From Aculops lycopersici (taxonomy: Eukaryota > Arthropoda > Arachnida > Trombidiformes > Eriophyidae), in assembly GCA_015350385.1 (NCBI GenBank), contig WNKI01000005.1:146342-210341 (forward strand): a stretch of 64,000 bases of DNA, written 5' to 3'. The position numbers were made by a program, and so were the translations under genes. Shown here piece by piece: positions 19,992 to 28,843 of the stretch; positions within the stretch are counted from its first letter, which is position 1; the number at the start of each line of letters is the position of its first letter. The notes below the pieces were generated by a model. It was not told the DNA's origin. It saw nothing but the letters and a program-made list of their open reading frames with translations, and did not search any database.

Positions 19992-20903
19992 ATGGATGAT
20001 TATGAGACGCTAAGTAAGATTGGCGATGGAGCTTTCGGTACAGTTTACCTTTGCAAGAGGCGATTGCAGCTAGATGGTGCAGCAAACACAACGGATGATA
20101 ACCTAGTGGCTATAAAGAAGATGAAGAAACGCTACTACAACTGGCAAGATTGCATGAAATTAAGGGAAATTATAGCACTCAAGAGACTGAACCATCCAAA
20201 TGTAATTTTGTTGAAGGAAGTCATTAGGGAGGAGAACCACCTGTATCTAGTTTTCGAGCACATGGAGGAGAATTTGTATCAATTAATAAGGAGTCAACTG
20301 AACGGTTTCCACGAATCAACAATTCAGAAAATAGTCTACCAAATTCTAAATGGCCTCGCCTACATTCACCGGCACGGCTTCTTTCATCGTGATATAAAAC
20401 CAGAAAATTTGTTGTGCCGGAACGAGGGGCAAATAATCAAGATCGCTGACTTTGGATTGACTCGTGAGATTGATAGTGAGCCACCCTATACGGATTATGT
20501 ATCCACTCGATGGTATCGAGCACCCGAGTTATTGTTACATTCAACTCATTATGATTCGGCTGTTGATATTTGGGCGGTTGGTTGTATAGCCAGTGAATTG
20601 TATACCCTGAGACCTACTTTTCCTGGCCGCAGCGAGATGGATCAAATATTTAAAATTTGCCACATTTTAGGTCCTCCAAATGTAACCAATTGGCCGGAGG
20701 GTCAGCGATTAGCCTCACTGATTCAAGTCAACTTCCCCAACTTGGCGCCTCTAGATCCAGCGGAAGTTTTAGCTGGCGGATCATGCTCAATGATTGGAAT
20801 TGAATTCATTAAATCCATGCTAAAATGGATCCCAGGCAACCGGCCAAGCGCAAGCGAGCTATTACATCACATTTATTTTGCAACAGCATCTTGTCTAGAC
20901 TGA
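19992..20903 (+). CDS. MAK/CILK1-family protein kinase, catalytic domain only
   Basis: 303-residue Ser/Thr kinase of the MAK/CILK1 (RCK) group, which controls ciliary length and intraflagellar turnaround. Starting at the ATG MDDYETLSKIGDG, it has the Gly-rich loop IGDGAFGTVYLC, the lysine in VAIKKMKKRYYNW, catalytic loop HRDIKPENLL, DFG motif KIADFGLTREI, and the activation-loop TDY (PYTDYVSTRWYRAPE) that distinguishes MAK/CILK1 from MOK. LRPTFPGRSEMDQIFKICHILG is the CMGC insert region. The kinase domain is complete, but the protein stops at its end, whereas MAK and CILK1 normally carry a further 300 or so residues. There is no continuation in the same frame. An overlapping frame (to 21070) has no recognised domain. 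The upstream in-frame codons lack an ATG, so 19992 is taken as the start. Confidence 0.85.
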   Translation: MDDYETLSKIGDGAFGTVYLCKRRLQLDGAANTTDDNLVAIKKMKKRYYNWQDCMKLREIIALKRLNHPNVILLKEVIREENHLYLVFEHMEENLYQLIRSQLNGFHESTIQKIVYQILNGLAYIHRHGFFHRDIKPENLLCRNEGQIIKIADFGLTREIDSEPPYTDYVSTRWYRAPELLLHSTHYDSAVDIWAVGCIASELYTLRPTFPGRSEMDQIFKICHILGPPNVTNWPEGQRLASLIQVNFPNLAPLDPAEVLAGGSCSMIGIEFIKSMLKWIPGNRPSASELLHHIYFATASCLD

Positions 20904-21117
20904 TTCTTTTGGAAACTCGATGCACTTTACTAAAAATAGACTTTGATGTTGAACGCAAAACTTTAGTGGCTTGTATTATGAAACAACTCACATCAGTTCA
21001 ACAATCACCATATCACTTACATAGTCACCAAGTTGATGACACACTAGATAAACTAGTTGATTTAGGCTGAGAGACTTAAATTAAATTTAGATTGTATCTA
21101 AGCTGAAACCAAAGAGA

Positions 21118-22014
21118 ATGTCGACCGTCAATCTCATTGTATTGGCTGCCGTGGCTTTGAGCTGTCTGCTTGCCTCCGTGACCTGCCAAGAGGCTAAGGA
21201 TACTGTTTTCGGAGAACTCGACGAGCACATGAATGAGAGCGCCCAATTGGACGACATCCTCGCCTATTTGGGCGAGCAGCTCACTTGGGCATCGAAAATC
21301 GGCAAGAGGAACCCAGCCAACGGAGATATAATCAACAAAATTGCGAGCTTGGAGGCCAGAATCTCAATCAATAACTACGCCATCAAGCGCACCTTGATTG
21401 ACGCTTTGAAGATTAGCGTGATGGAAAACTATGGCCAACTCTTCGGGACTAAAGGCCACGAGCAACTGGCCGAATCGCAGGCCATGTTCCTGGCTGCTCG
21501 TGGTATATTACGTGCCCGTGCAACCATGTGGTCGGTGAATAGAAAGGCTTGGAATCAGGTGTATGAGTTGGCCAGAAGGTACGAGATCGCAGTGGCCGAC
21601 GATGTCTACAGGGAGATTGCATTAGGATTGTCGCGCGATCGCATCACTCTAAATAAGGATTTGGAAGTTCAACAGGATATGCTTGATGATTTGCTCTCAG
21701 TCAAAAACTACGATATACCAGAGGCTCCCTATGAGAAGGCCGATATGATTTTGGACAAGGCGTTCAAGGTTGAGGGATTGGTCGCGCTTCCTGATACCAA
21801 GAAGGTGGTTCCATTGGCCGACGAGGCAACGGTTGCCTCATGGGTGAAGAAGTACGTTGACCCCGAGACGATCAGGTCAATTGAAGAGGGAGAAAAGGTG
21901 CCAGTTGGAAATGATATCGACAAGTCCAACAGACCCCAGGACATAGAGAGCTTCCGCGTGAAGCACTTACAGAGAGCGGGTCTCATAAGCGACGAGGAGC
22001 AGTTTCAAAAATAG
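21118..22014 (+). CDS. unrecognised secreted, helix-rich protein
   Basis: 298 residues with a clear signal peptide (MSTVNLIVLAAVALSCLLAS, cleavage near residue 23-24), then a Cys-free mature chain of about 275 residues that is rich in Glu, Asp, Lys, Ala and Leu and looks almost wholly helical. The only cysteines are in the signal region. There are no transmembrane segments or obvious repeats, and no family is recognised. It starts only 214 nt after the kinase stop, and two AATAAA signals lie 125-133 nt after its own stop, so it looks like a compact transcribed gene. In a plant-feeding mite such a protein could be a salivary or gut secretion, but nothing in the sequence shows that. Confidence 0.8.
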   Translation: MSTVNLIVLAAVALSCLLASVTCQEAKDTVFGELDEHMNESAQLDDILAYLGEQLTWASKIGKRNPANGDIINKIASLEARISINNYAIKRTLIDALKISVMENYGQLFGTKGHEQLAESQAMFLAARGILRARATMWSVNRKAWNQVYELARRYEIAVADDVYREIALGLSRDRITLNKDLEVQQDMLDDLLSVKNYDIPEAPYEKADMILDKAFKVEGLVALPDTKKVVPLADEATVASWVKKYVDPETIRSIEEGEKVPVGNDIDKSNRPQDIESFRVKHLQRAGLISDEEQFQK

Positions 22015-22138
22015 ACATTGTCGGTTAATCAACAAGTGGTGACAATGATCATATTCAAGTTGAAGTTTTCTTCTTTGTTAGCTAAAGGATTCCAACCCTC
22101 GATAGAATATAGCGTCATTTGGAATAATTGTTTGGCAT

Positions 22139-22152
22139 AATAAAACAATAAA
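22139..22152 (+). terminator. tandem polyadenylation signals of the secreted helical protein gene
   Basis: AATAAA at 22139-22144 and again at 22147-22152, about 125 nt past the stop codon. Confidence 0.6.
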
Positions 22153-24531
22153 GTTTGCTGAAATTTCATCTTCGATTGGAGTAGATCTTGTAGTAGATGT
22201 ATTCCATGAATATCAACAGAGGCATTAGCAGGGCCAATGATATTCGACTCACTAGAACTGACTAGCGATGAGTCAATGTGAGTTGAAAATTTCACAGGAG
22301 AAAGCTAACTAAGAGACGAAATCCAAAGAGCAACCACTTGTTGTTGGCTGGCTTGGTACGCTGATGCCTGTGTTAATTGGTGGCGCCATCGCGCACAGGT
22401 AGAGGCTTTAGTTTTTCAGTCACCGTCAGTGGGTTAGTTTGTCCTCACTGCTGCTTGAGAAGCGAGAGTCTTGATTATATGGCCAACTAACTAGCTGGCG
22501 CATGATCGGTGTCGGGGCGGCGACGGTCGTAGTTAGTGATACTCACTTATCCACATGCTTGGTTCACCTGTGTAACTCCAACTTCCAAATGGCAGTGGCA
22601 AGATAGGAAACAGCGACAAGTGGCGCTCAAGTCCATAACTTCTCAAGCAGAAGCAAGGTCCACTAGCACAGTTGTGAGCTGCAAAAGGCCTTACCTAATC
22701 AGGAACTTGGCAGGTAAATCAAGTGCAAGCTTCCTATTATATAACACCGAGTGTTCAATATCCTCCTTGTTGGATGGTATGTTATATCTGGTTTATGTCA
22801 TGTGAGCTTAGCGCTAGCCTTTTCACTCAGAGATCTCCACCTTCTCAAATGGATGTCCACAGTGCGTTTGCATGTTGTTGCTAAAAATTTCTCGCCTCTT
22901 GCCTCATCTTCGTGGGACGTAAGTTGGCGAAAACTCGTCACTTGTTGCCGCCCATTTTAGTCCAAGCCCTAGCCGGAGTCTTAGTTTAAGCAACTCTGCC
23001 ACTTGAATGGCTCTAGTTGTGCCTCAGTTACTAATTCAGTTGCCGAGAACAACGAACTCTCGATAGCGACCACTCGCAGCTAGCTTGCCGACTCCACCAT
23101 CAGAGACTGTGGTCTTGAAAAGTTAAGATCTGGTTGTTGCTCTTTCCTGGCAAATAACTCGGAACTAGTTGACCGGGTGGTTTTGCAGCACTAACAGCAA
23201 CAACAAAGACTCAGAGCAAAAACACTTTGCGAGAAAGTAAACTCATCGTCGCGCTAAATCTACTGTCAATATTTTGATCCATAGAGTTTTGCAGTAACCG
23301 ACAAAGACTTTGCGCGGACGCCTGCCCCAAGATCGGGCGTCAAGATTGAAACCCACAAATAATCGAGTAAGTTCCTGAATTAGCGACGCCAATATCAACC
23401 TTCTAATATTGGGTATAAACAGTATAGTCCTTCAAAAGAAGGCAATACATAGTTGCATTGAGTTTACAACAACCGAGCTGAGAGTTGATTGGTTGGTCGG
23501 CAGACTTGTGTAAAATAAAGAGCGCATACCTGCGACGTCTCAAGAGCATGCAGTCATAGAAAATTAACAACTTGTTGGAGTCTATCAAGCAAATCTCCCC
23601 ATAGCTAGAGTTAGTACAGAGAGCGAGAGTTTCAAGTTCGCGAAAGTCGAATAAAACCACCGACTGGTGTTGCCCAGCTGATCGCGATCGATGGATACGA
23701 GGAACAGAGCAACCATAAGACGAGCAGCATATTACAAAAGAGCAGCAATCAAAGCAAAAACAACAGCAATCCGTACAATGGAAACACGTCAAGTGGTTTC
23801 CTGCCACCACTTCCAATGCTGATGTTGATGCAGCTTTTTGTTGAGGCCAGACTGGTTGGTGTTTGCGGTTGATGCTGTCTCTACTCACAGCAAGACGTTT
23901 GCTTGCTTGTTAGCTAGAAAGGAATAGAATTGAGTAGAATACTGCAGAGTGCCCAAACCAAAACCAATAGAAACTTGATCGTTCGTTCACATTACAAACT
24001 CTCTAAACACTTGTGGTTCCAATAGGCGGTAACAACAACAACAATAATAGCAGCATCAGCCCAAGCAGCGAGATCAACTCAAGCTAAGTGCCACGAGAAC
24101 TAAAACACTAAACATACAAATCCTCTCATACTTTTCCTTTAACAGTTTTTTACCTTTGCCTTTTCAAGACAAGGAGGCATTGCAAAGCTTTAGTTAAGCG
24201 GACATATCATAGAGTTAAGCTCAGTTGCCTGTAAGCCAACTACAAGAGACTCTTTGCATAGAAAAAGAGTTCACTAGGAAAGAAGGAAGGAAGGAAGAAA
24301 GAAGCGATTATTGATACCGTCAGTTAGCTTGTCAAAAGAGTCAAATTACGTATACGTATTAATAGATTCAAACTTGGGCGAAACTAAGCAAACGGAAAAG
24401 TTTTTGCCAACTCCGTGCTTGTCCAATGAAATCTGAGACACTCATAGTTGTAAACTCGATAGGGTAGTAGTATTAACATTTATTTTTATTTTGTATCATT
24501 TAAGTCACCAAATCCACCAACAAGCAACAAG
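22153..24531. other. gene-free interval upstream of the ABCG gene
   Basis: About 2.4 kb without a supported gene. Short open frames on both strands lack domains. A GGAA-rich run is at about 24280-24300. The right part is presumably the 5' UTR and promoter of the ABCG gene. Confidence 0.4.
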
Positions 24532-27500
24532 ATGAGCAGCGACTTTAGAGGCTTGAATGAATTTCAAGCGCACGATCTGGTAGCTGGTATTCAGCCGGAA
24601 GTCAAGTTGACGAAATTTAATTTACTCGCCGGAAGTGAGAGCCACCAACTTAACGAAAACAATCGTGCGGCGCTACAAACACATCAGCCAATTGTATCGT
24701 ATAGAACAGGCAACAGCCAGTCGGTGTGCAATCTGGCTGCAAACAATAGCAACTCACCTTCCACCTGTAAGCGAAAGAATCACCATCAGCATAAATATAC
24801 GACTACGACAATGAATACAAGCTGCGAGTCGGTGGTTGAAATGTCAGTGGACGGCAACGGAAATAGACAAGTTGAATTGACGTCTCCCTCACCATGGACC
24901 ACAGTTACTAGTCTGGACCAATCGATTGCAACAATCAGTGATCAGCAGATGGGTCAAACTATTGGCTGCTTGAACGTTTCAACTTTGCGCCGTAATGTCA
25001 ACTCATTCTCTAGTCAACAACAAATTGACGACTTAGGTGAACCCTTCCAAGTTGTGTGGCGAAAGTTATCCTTTGAAGTGGACCAAAGTTCCTACGATCA
25101 GCTGATTGGTCAGTCGCTGAAAAAACTGAGATCCTTTTGGCCACCAAACATCTTCCGCAAGTCCAATGGCTACAATGAAAATGGCGATGTGGCTAGTAAT
25201 GATTTCAAGCGGGAGAAGGAAATTAGCAACAAACGCAACAATAATAACAGGAAACGGATGATTTTCAAGAATTTAAATGGCTACATAAACTCAGGTGAGA
25301 TTACCGCCATCTTGGGTCCGTCTGGTGCAGGCAAAACTTCGTTGCTGAATGCAATTTGCGGCCAAACTGCCAACTACAAAGGATCGGTTCAGCTGAGAGG
25401 CGGAGGTAATCGGAGGATGCGCATGTCGATTATACCACAGAAGGATTATTTAATGGAAAATTTAACCGTTAGAGAGAATCTATTGTATTCATCAAGAATT
25501 TTAAACTCAGACAAGAGTTTTAATCACGATGCTAATATCATGCGCGTGGTCCGTATGCTCAATTTGACCACCTGTTTCAACTCTAGCGCCGGCTCAATCT
25601 CCGGTGGCGAGTATAAGCGAGTCTCAATCGCACAAGAGCTACTGCGGCAACCTGATATTTTGATCCTCGATGAGCCCACTTCCGGTTTGGACTCAATGAA
25701 TTGCAAGAATTTAATCAGATCTTTAAATGAACTAATTGAAGCCTCGCGTTTAGGAAGAATCAAGCCAATTGCAATTGTAATGACCATTCACCAGCCGGAT
25801 GTGGATATATTCCAAATGTTCCATCATATTTACTGTATGGCTCGAGGTGGAAGGGTTATTTTTGATGGTGAGCCAAGTGAGACCCTGAATATATTGAGAT
25901 CACATGCTGGATTCAGCGATGAGTTAATGCCACCCGAGTTGTCTGGCAATAACTCGATTCTTGGAACAAATCCCGCCAACCTGTTGATTGAAATAGCCAG
26001 CGAGCTAATCTACGGCCAAGCGCCCATCGATAATCTTGCCAACTTTCAGCGCAAACAATTTGAGGTACTTGTAGACTCAATTGAAGCTTATAATAACAAC
26101 TACCTATCAACTAGTGGCCCGGCTGCTGCTAGTCAAAAGTCGGAAAAATCCTCAGCCTACTTGTTGACAAATTTTGTCGGCTCGAGGACCCAGCTACAAG
26201 TGGATGGCTGGTCACCTGGCGCTACTTTATCACCCAATAACTATCAGCAACAAGTGGTTCAAGGTCCAGGCAATCGGTCGGGATTGGACATTTCTCCGGC
26301 TTCAGCCAACTCGCTGGTGCACGATAAACGATTGATGGCCAAGGTGGATCATGAAGGCCAATTCTGGCATCACACCTTCATATTGGCCAAGCGGAGTTTT
26401 GTGGCCACCATTCGGGATCCACTGATGGTCGTGGTCTCTGTGTTATTTCATCTATCCATTCCCTTTGGTATGTGGTTGGTGTATTCGAAGAAGATAGGAT
26501 CAGTTAGTGCGTGTCCAATACTACAGAGACAGATGGACATTGTGTCGCTGATTAGTAATGAAACTCTGGCCAAAGTGGAGGAGCTTCAACTGGATGTTGC
26601 AATGGCCTACGAGTGCTCGACCATGTACTTTCTAACTACCTACTCCTTCAGCATGTGCTCCCTATCAGTGGCAGCACTTGCCTTTCCATTGAATATGCAC
26701 ATTCTACTTAAGGAAGTTCGAAACGGTTGGTACAAATTGCCCTCGTTTGTGTTGGCCAAAAGCGTGGCCAGTTTCCCATTTGAGGTTTTATTCCCTATCA
26801 TAAGTATTATTATGATCTACCTGATGCTCGGCATGCCCACCTCCTACTTGGAATGGCGAATGTGTGCCATTGCCCTAGTGATGGGTCTAATTGCAATGAT
26901 TAGCAACACTCATGGATTGATCTATGGCGCCTTATTTATGGACTCCGTTCAATCGGCCATCTTTCTAGCAAGCGCCTCATCTCTACCCCTGACCTTGCTT
27001 AGTGGATTCACTGCTCGCATCCAACACATGCCGATAGTATTGCAAAAACTGAGCTTTCTATCCATGTATAGATATTCCAGTGACTTGGTCAACATAATTC
27101 GCTTTGGCTACGATACCTGTCCCTGTGATGAATCCACTGACGAGTATCTTAGATCAAATAAACCGGAACTTTTGGGTATCCCGAGTCAGGTTAAAAATGT
27201 GATGAGCTATTACATAGTCAATTCGGCAGCAAGTGTTGATGATTCCAATTCTCTGGCAACCACCACCGAGCCACTGAATACGTCCAATGAAACTATCACC
27301 ATGATGAGCAGCAACCAAACAAACCAGGAGCTCGTGGGTCAAGCAATCTTTGGGAAATCCTCAAACCAGATAACAGGCGTCAGCGATGAGCTGATGCTCA
27401 ATGCAACGGCTAGAGATAAAGTGCTCAAGCAATTAGAATCAGAGAGTCTCGACCTCCCAGGTCAGATGGCGTCGCTCATGTCCAAGTCGTTTACTTATGG

Positions 27501-27669
27501 GCGGAATATTGAGGATTGTAGCTCGGTTAGGTCACAAATATTAACAACAAGTGGAACACCCGACGATAAGTACCTGGCTCACCTGTTCGGTGGACTGGTG
27601 TTTCTCCTGGTTGCATATAAGGTAATTTTATTCATTGCAGTCAAGTACAGGATTGGTGGACGAACTTGA
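24532..27669 (+). CDS. ABCG-subfamily half-transporter
   Basis: 1,045-residue ABC half-transporter with the reverse (NBD-TMD) order of subfamily G. A polar N-terminal extension of about 170 residues precedes the nucleotide-binding domain. Walker A is GPSGAGKTSLLNAICG (about 262-277), the signature is ISGGEYKRVSIAQELL (about 355-370), and Walker B with the D-loop is ILILDEPTSGLDS (about 378-390). The H-loop His is in MTIHQPDVDIF. The membrane domain begins about residue 615 (SFVATIRDPLMVVVSVLFHL), has six predicted spans, and ends with a last span near the C-terminus. A very large extracellular loop (about 860-1010) carries several N-glycosylation sequons and CPCDES cysteines. Half-transporters dimerise to export lipids, sterols or xenobiotics. 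Arthropods have many ABCG paralogues and the substrate cannot be told here. Intronless. Confidence 0.9.
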   Translation: MSSDFRGLNEFQAHDLVAGIQPEVKLTKFNLLAGSESHQLNENNRAALQTHQPIVSYRTGNSQSVCNLAANNSNSPSTCKRKNHHQHKYTTTTMNTSCESVVEMSVDGNGNRQVELTSPSPWTTVTSLDQSIATISDQQMGQTIGCLNVSTLRRNVNSFSSQQQIDDLGEPFQVVWRKLSFEVDQSSYDQLIGQSLKKLRSFWPPNIFRKSNGYNENGDVASNDFKREKEISNKRNNNNRKRMIFKNLNGYINSGEITAILGPSGAGKTSLLNAICGQTANYKGSVQLRGGGNRRMRMSIIPQKDYLMENLTVRENLLYSSRILNSDKSFNHDANIMRVVRMLNLTTCFNSSAGSISGGEYKRVSIAQELLRQPDILILDEPTSGLDSMNCKNLIRSLNELIEASRLGRIKPIAIVMTIHQPDVDIFQMFHHIYCMARGGRVIFDGEPSETLNILRSHAGFSDELMPPELSGNNSILGTNPANLLIEIASELIYGQAPIDNLANFQRKQFEVLVDSIEAYNNNYLSTSGPAAASQKSEKSSAYLLTNFVGSRTQLQVDGWSPGATLSPNNYQQQVVQGPGNRSGLDISPASANSLVHDKRLMAKVDHEGQFWHHTFILAKRSFVATIRDPLMVVVSVLFHLSIPFGMWLVYSKKIGSVSACPILQRQMDIVSLISNETLAKVEELQLDVAMAYECSTMYFLTTYSFSMCSLSVAALAFPLNMHILLKEVRNGWYKLPSFVLAKSVASFPFEVLFPIISIIMIYLMLGMPTSYLEWRMCAIALVMGLIAMISNTHGLIYGALFMDSVQSAIFLASASSLPLTLLSGFTARIQHMPIVLQKLSFLSMYRYSSDLVNIIRFGYDTCPCDESTDEYLRSNKPELLGIPSQVKNVMSYYIVNSAASVDDSNSLATTTEPLNTSNETITMMSSNQTNQELVGQAIFGKSSNQITGVSDELMLNATARDKVLKQLESESLDLPGQMASLMSKSFTYGRNIEDCSSVRSQILTTSGTPDDKYLAHLFGGLVFLLVAYKVILFIAVKYRIGGRT

Positions 27670-28837
27670 GTCAACCTAGTGTATAGTGATAATCAAAAGA
27701 ATGATCTTGTTTTCTTCGATATTAAACCAGATAAAATAGTCTTTATTATATCTATTGACTCTTCAAACTAAGAACCAAAGTCTAGACCCCCAACAGAAGA
27801 TCTCTGAGCTTTAGAAAGAATGTTTGACATAGATTTTGACCCATATCCGGCCTCACAGATATTGTTGCTTGTATCCTATCAAGTCTACTAGTCAAAGATT
27901 AGAGGGTATCTACATCTGTAGCGAAGTATTTAGAGCAATGAGTACGAATTTGGTCTCGATAGATATTGAGATCAATGAAATATCAACAGATAGGCCCTAA
28001 ATTGTTCGTGCGCATATTTCCGGAACCCCGCGTCCCACAGACCCAAACGAGGGTTCACTCAGATTGATATGTACCTGTGCAGATGAGATCCAATTATGGA
28101 ACCTACTTTGCATCTAGGTCACCCTCAGGCCCCCCGATCACTTGGCTCCGCGAATGCGGATACCTCTGATACAAAAGTGCTAAGGTTATCCTATGCACGC
28201 ACAACTAAACAAGTGAGTCGGACCGAACATGGAGGAAAAACCGTTTACAAAAGTCACCTCTCATTCTGAAATTACGATAGCTAGCAGAAAAGTAAATATT
28301 GCAATCGACTTAGAAGTAGGATTCTGAGCATCCGGTTGCCTTAGATGTCTGCTATCGTGTATATTTTCTGCAATATAGATGTCACCTAAAAACGGTTTTC
28401 TTTGCCATGGTCCGTGCCTCTTGCAGATTCGATTCCGTACGCGTTTCATGGCGATATTGTTTCTCAACAAGAATAAGGCGGACCCGCAGCCCTAGATGGT
28501 TGGGGGGCCCAAGCATGTACCATATGCGCAGTGTTTACCAGAATTGGACCACTTCGGTGCAGATGCCTAGTTGACCTTGCAAACCCTCAACCAAATCGCC
28601 ATAGCGCAAGGGGGTTCCGTTATGCGAGCAAGGCTTATGGGGCCTCATTATCACTCTTTGAGCAATAACTTATGCGTTTTGCGTCAATTTTCAAAACGGA
28701 TATCCTAAGAGAGTTGTTCAAATTCTAGCACATTGAAGTCAAGACTTATGGGCAATCAGAAAAGTATAATTCTAGAGCAAAGGAGGGTGGGGGCATAAAG
28801 ATAGTTGGGGATCTCTGTAGAATTGATAAGTTTGGGC
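27670..28837. other. unassigned intergenic DNA between ABCG and WDR75
   Basis: The 3' flanks of two convergent genes. Between about 28000 and 28650 the sequence looks less AT-rich than its neighbours and has no gene or clear terminal repeats. It could be an old mobile-element remnant, but no terminal inverted repeat or coding motif was found. Confidence 0.3.
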
Positions 28838-28843
28838 TTTATT
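28838..28843 (-). terminator. polyadenylation signal overlapping the WDR75 stop codon
   Basis: On the minus strand AATAAA occupies 28843-28838 and the stop codon TAA occupies 28841-28839, so the stop codon is part of the signal. Confidence 0.55.

Noticed and set aside
20825..21070. Frame overlapping the kinase end, possible missing C-terminal tail
   Set aside because: Different reading frame, no similarity to MAK/CILK1 tails, and no frameshift evidence inside the conserved kinase domain.
28424..28440. tRNA B-box-like sequence GATTCGATTCC
   Set aside because: No A box or cloverleaf partner at the proper distance on the same strand.
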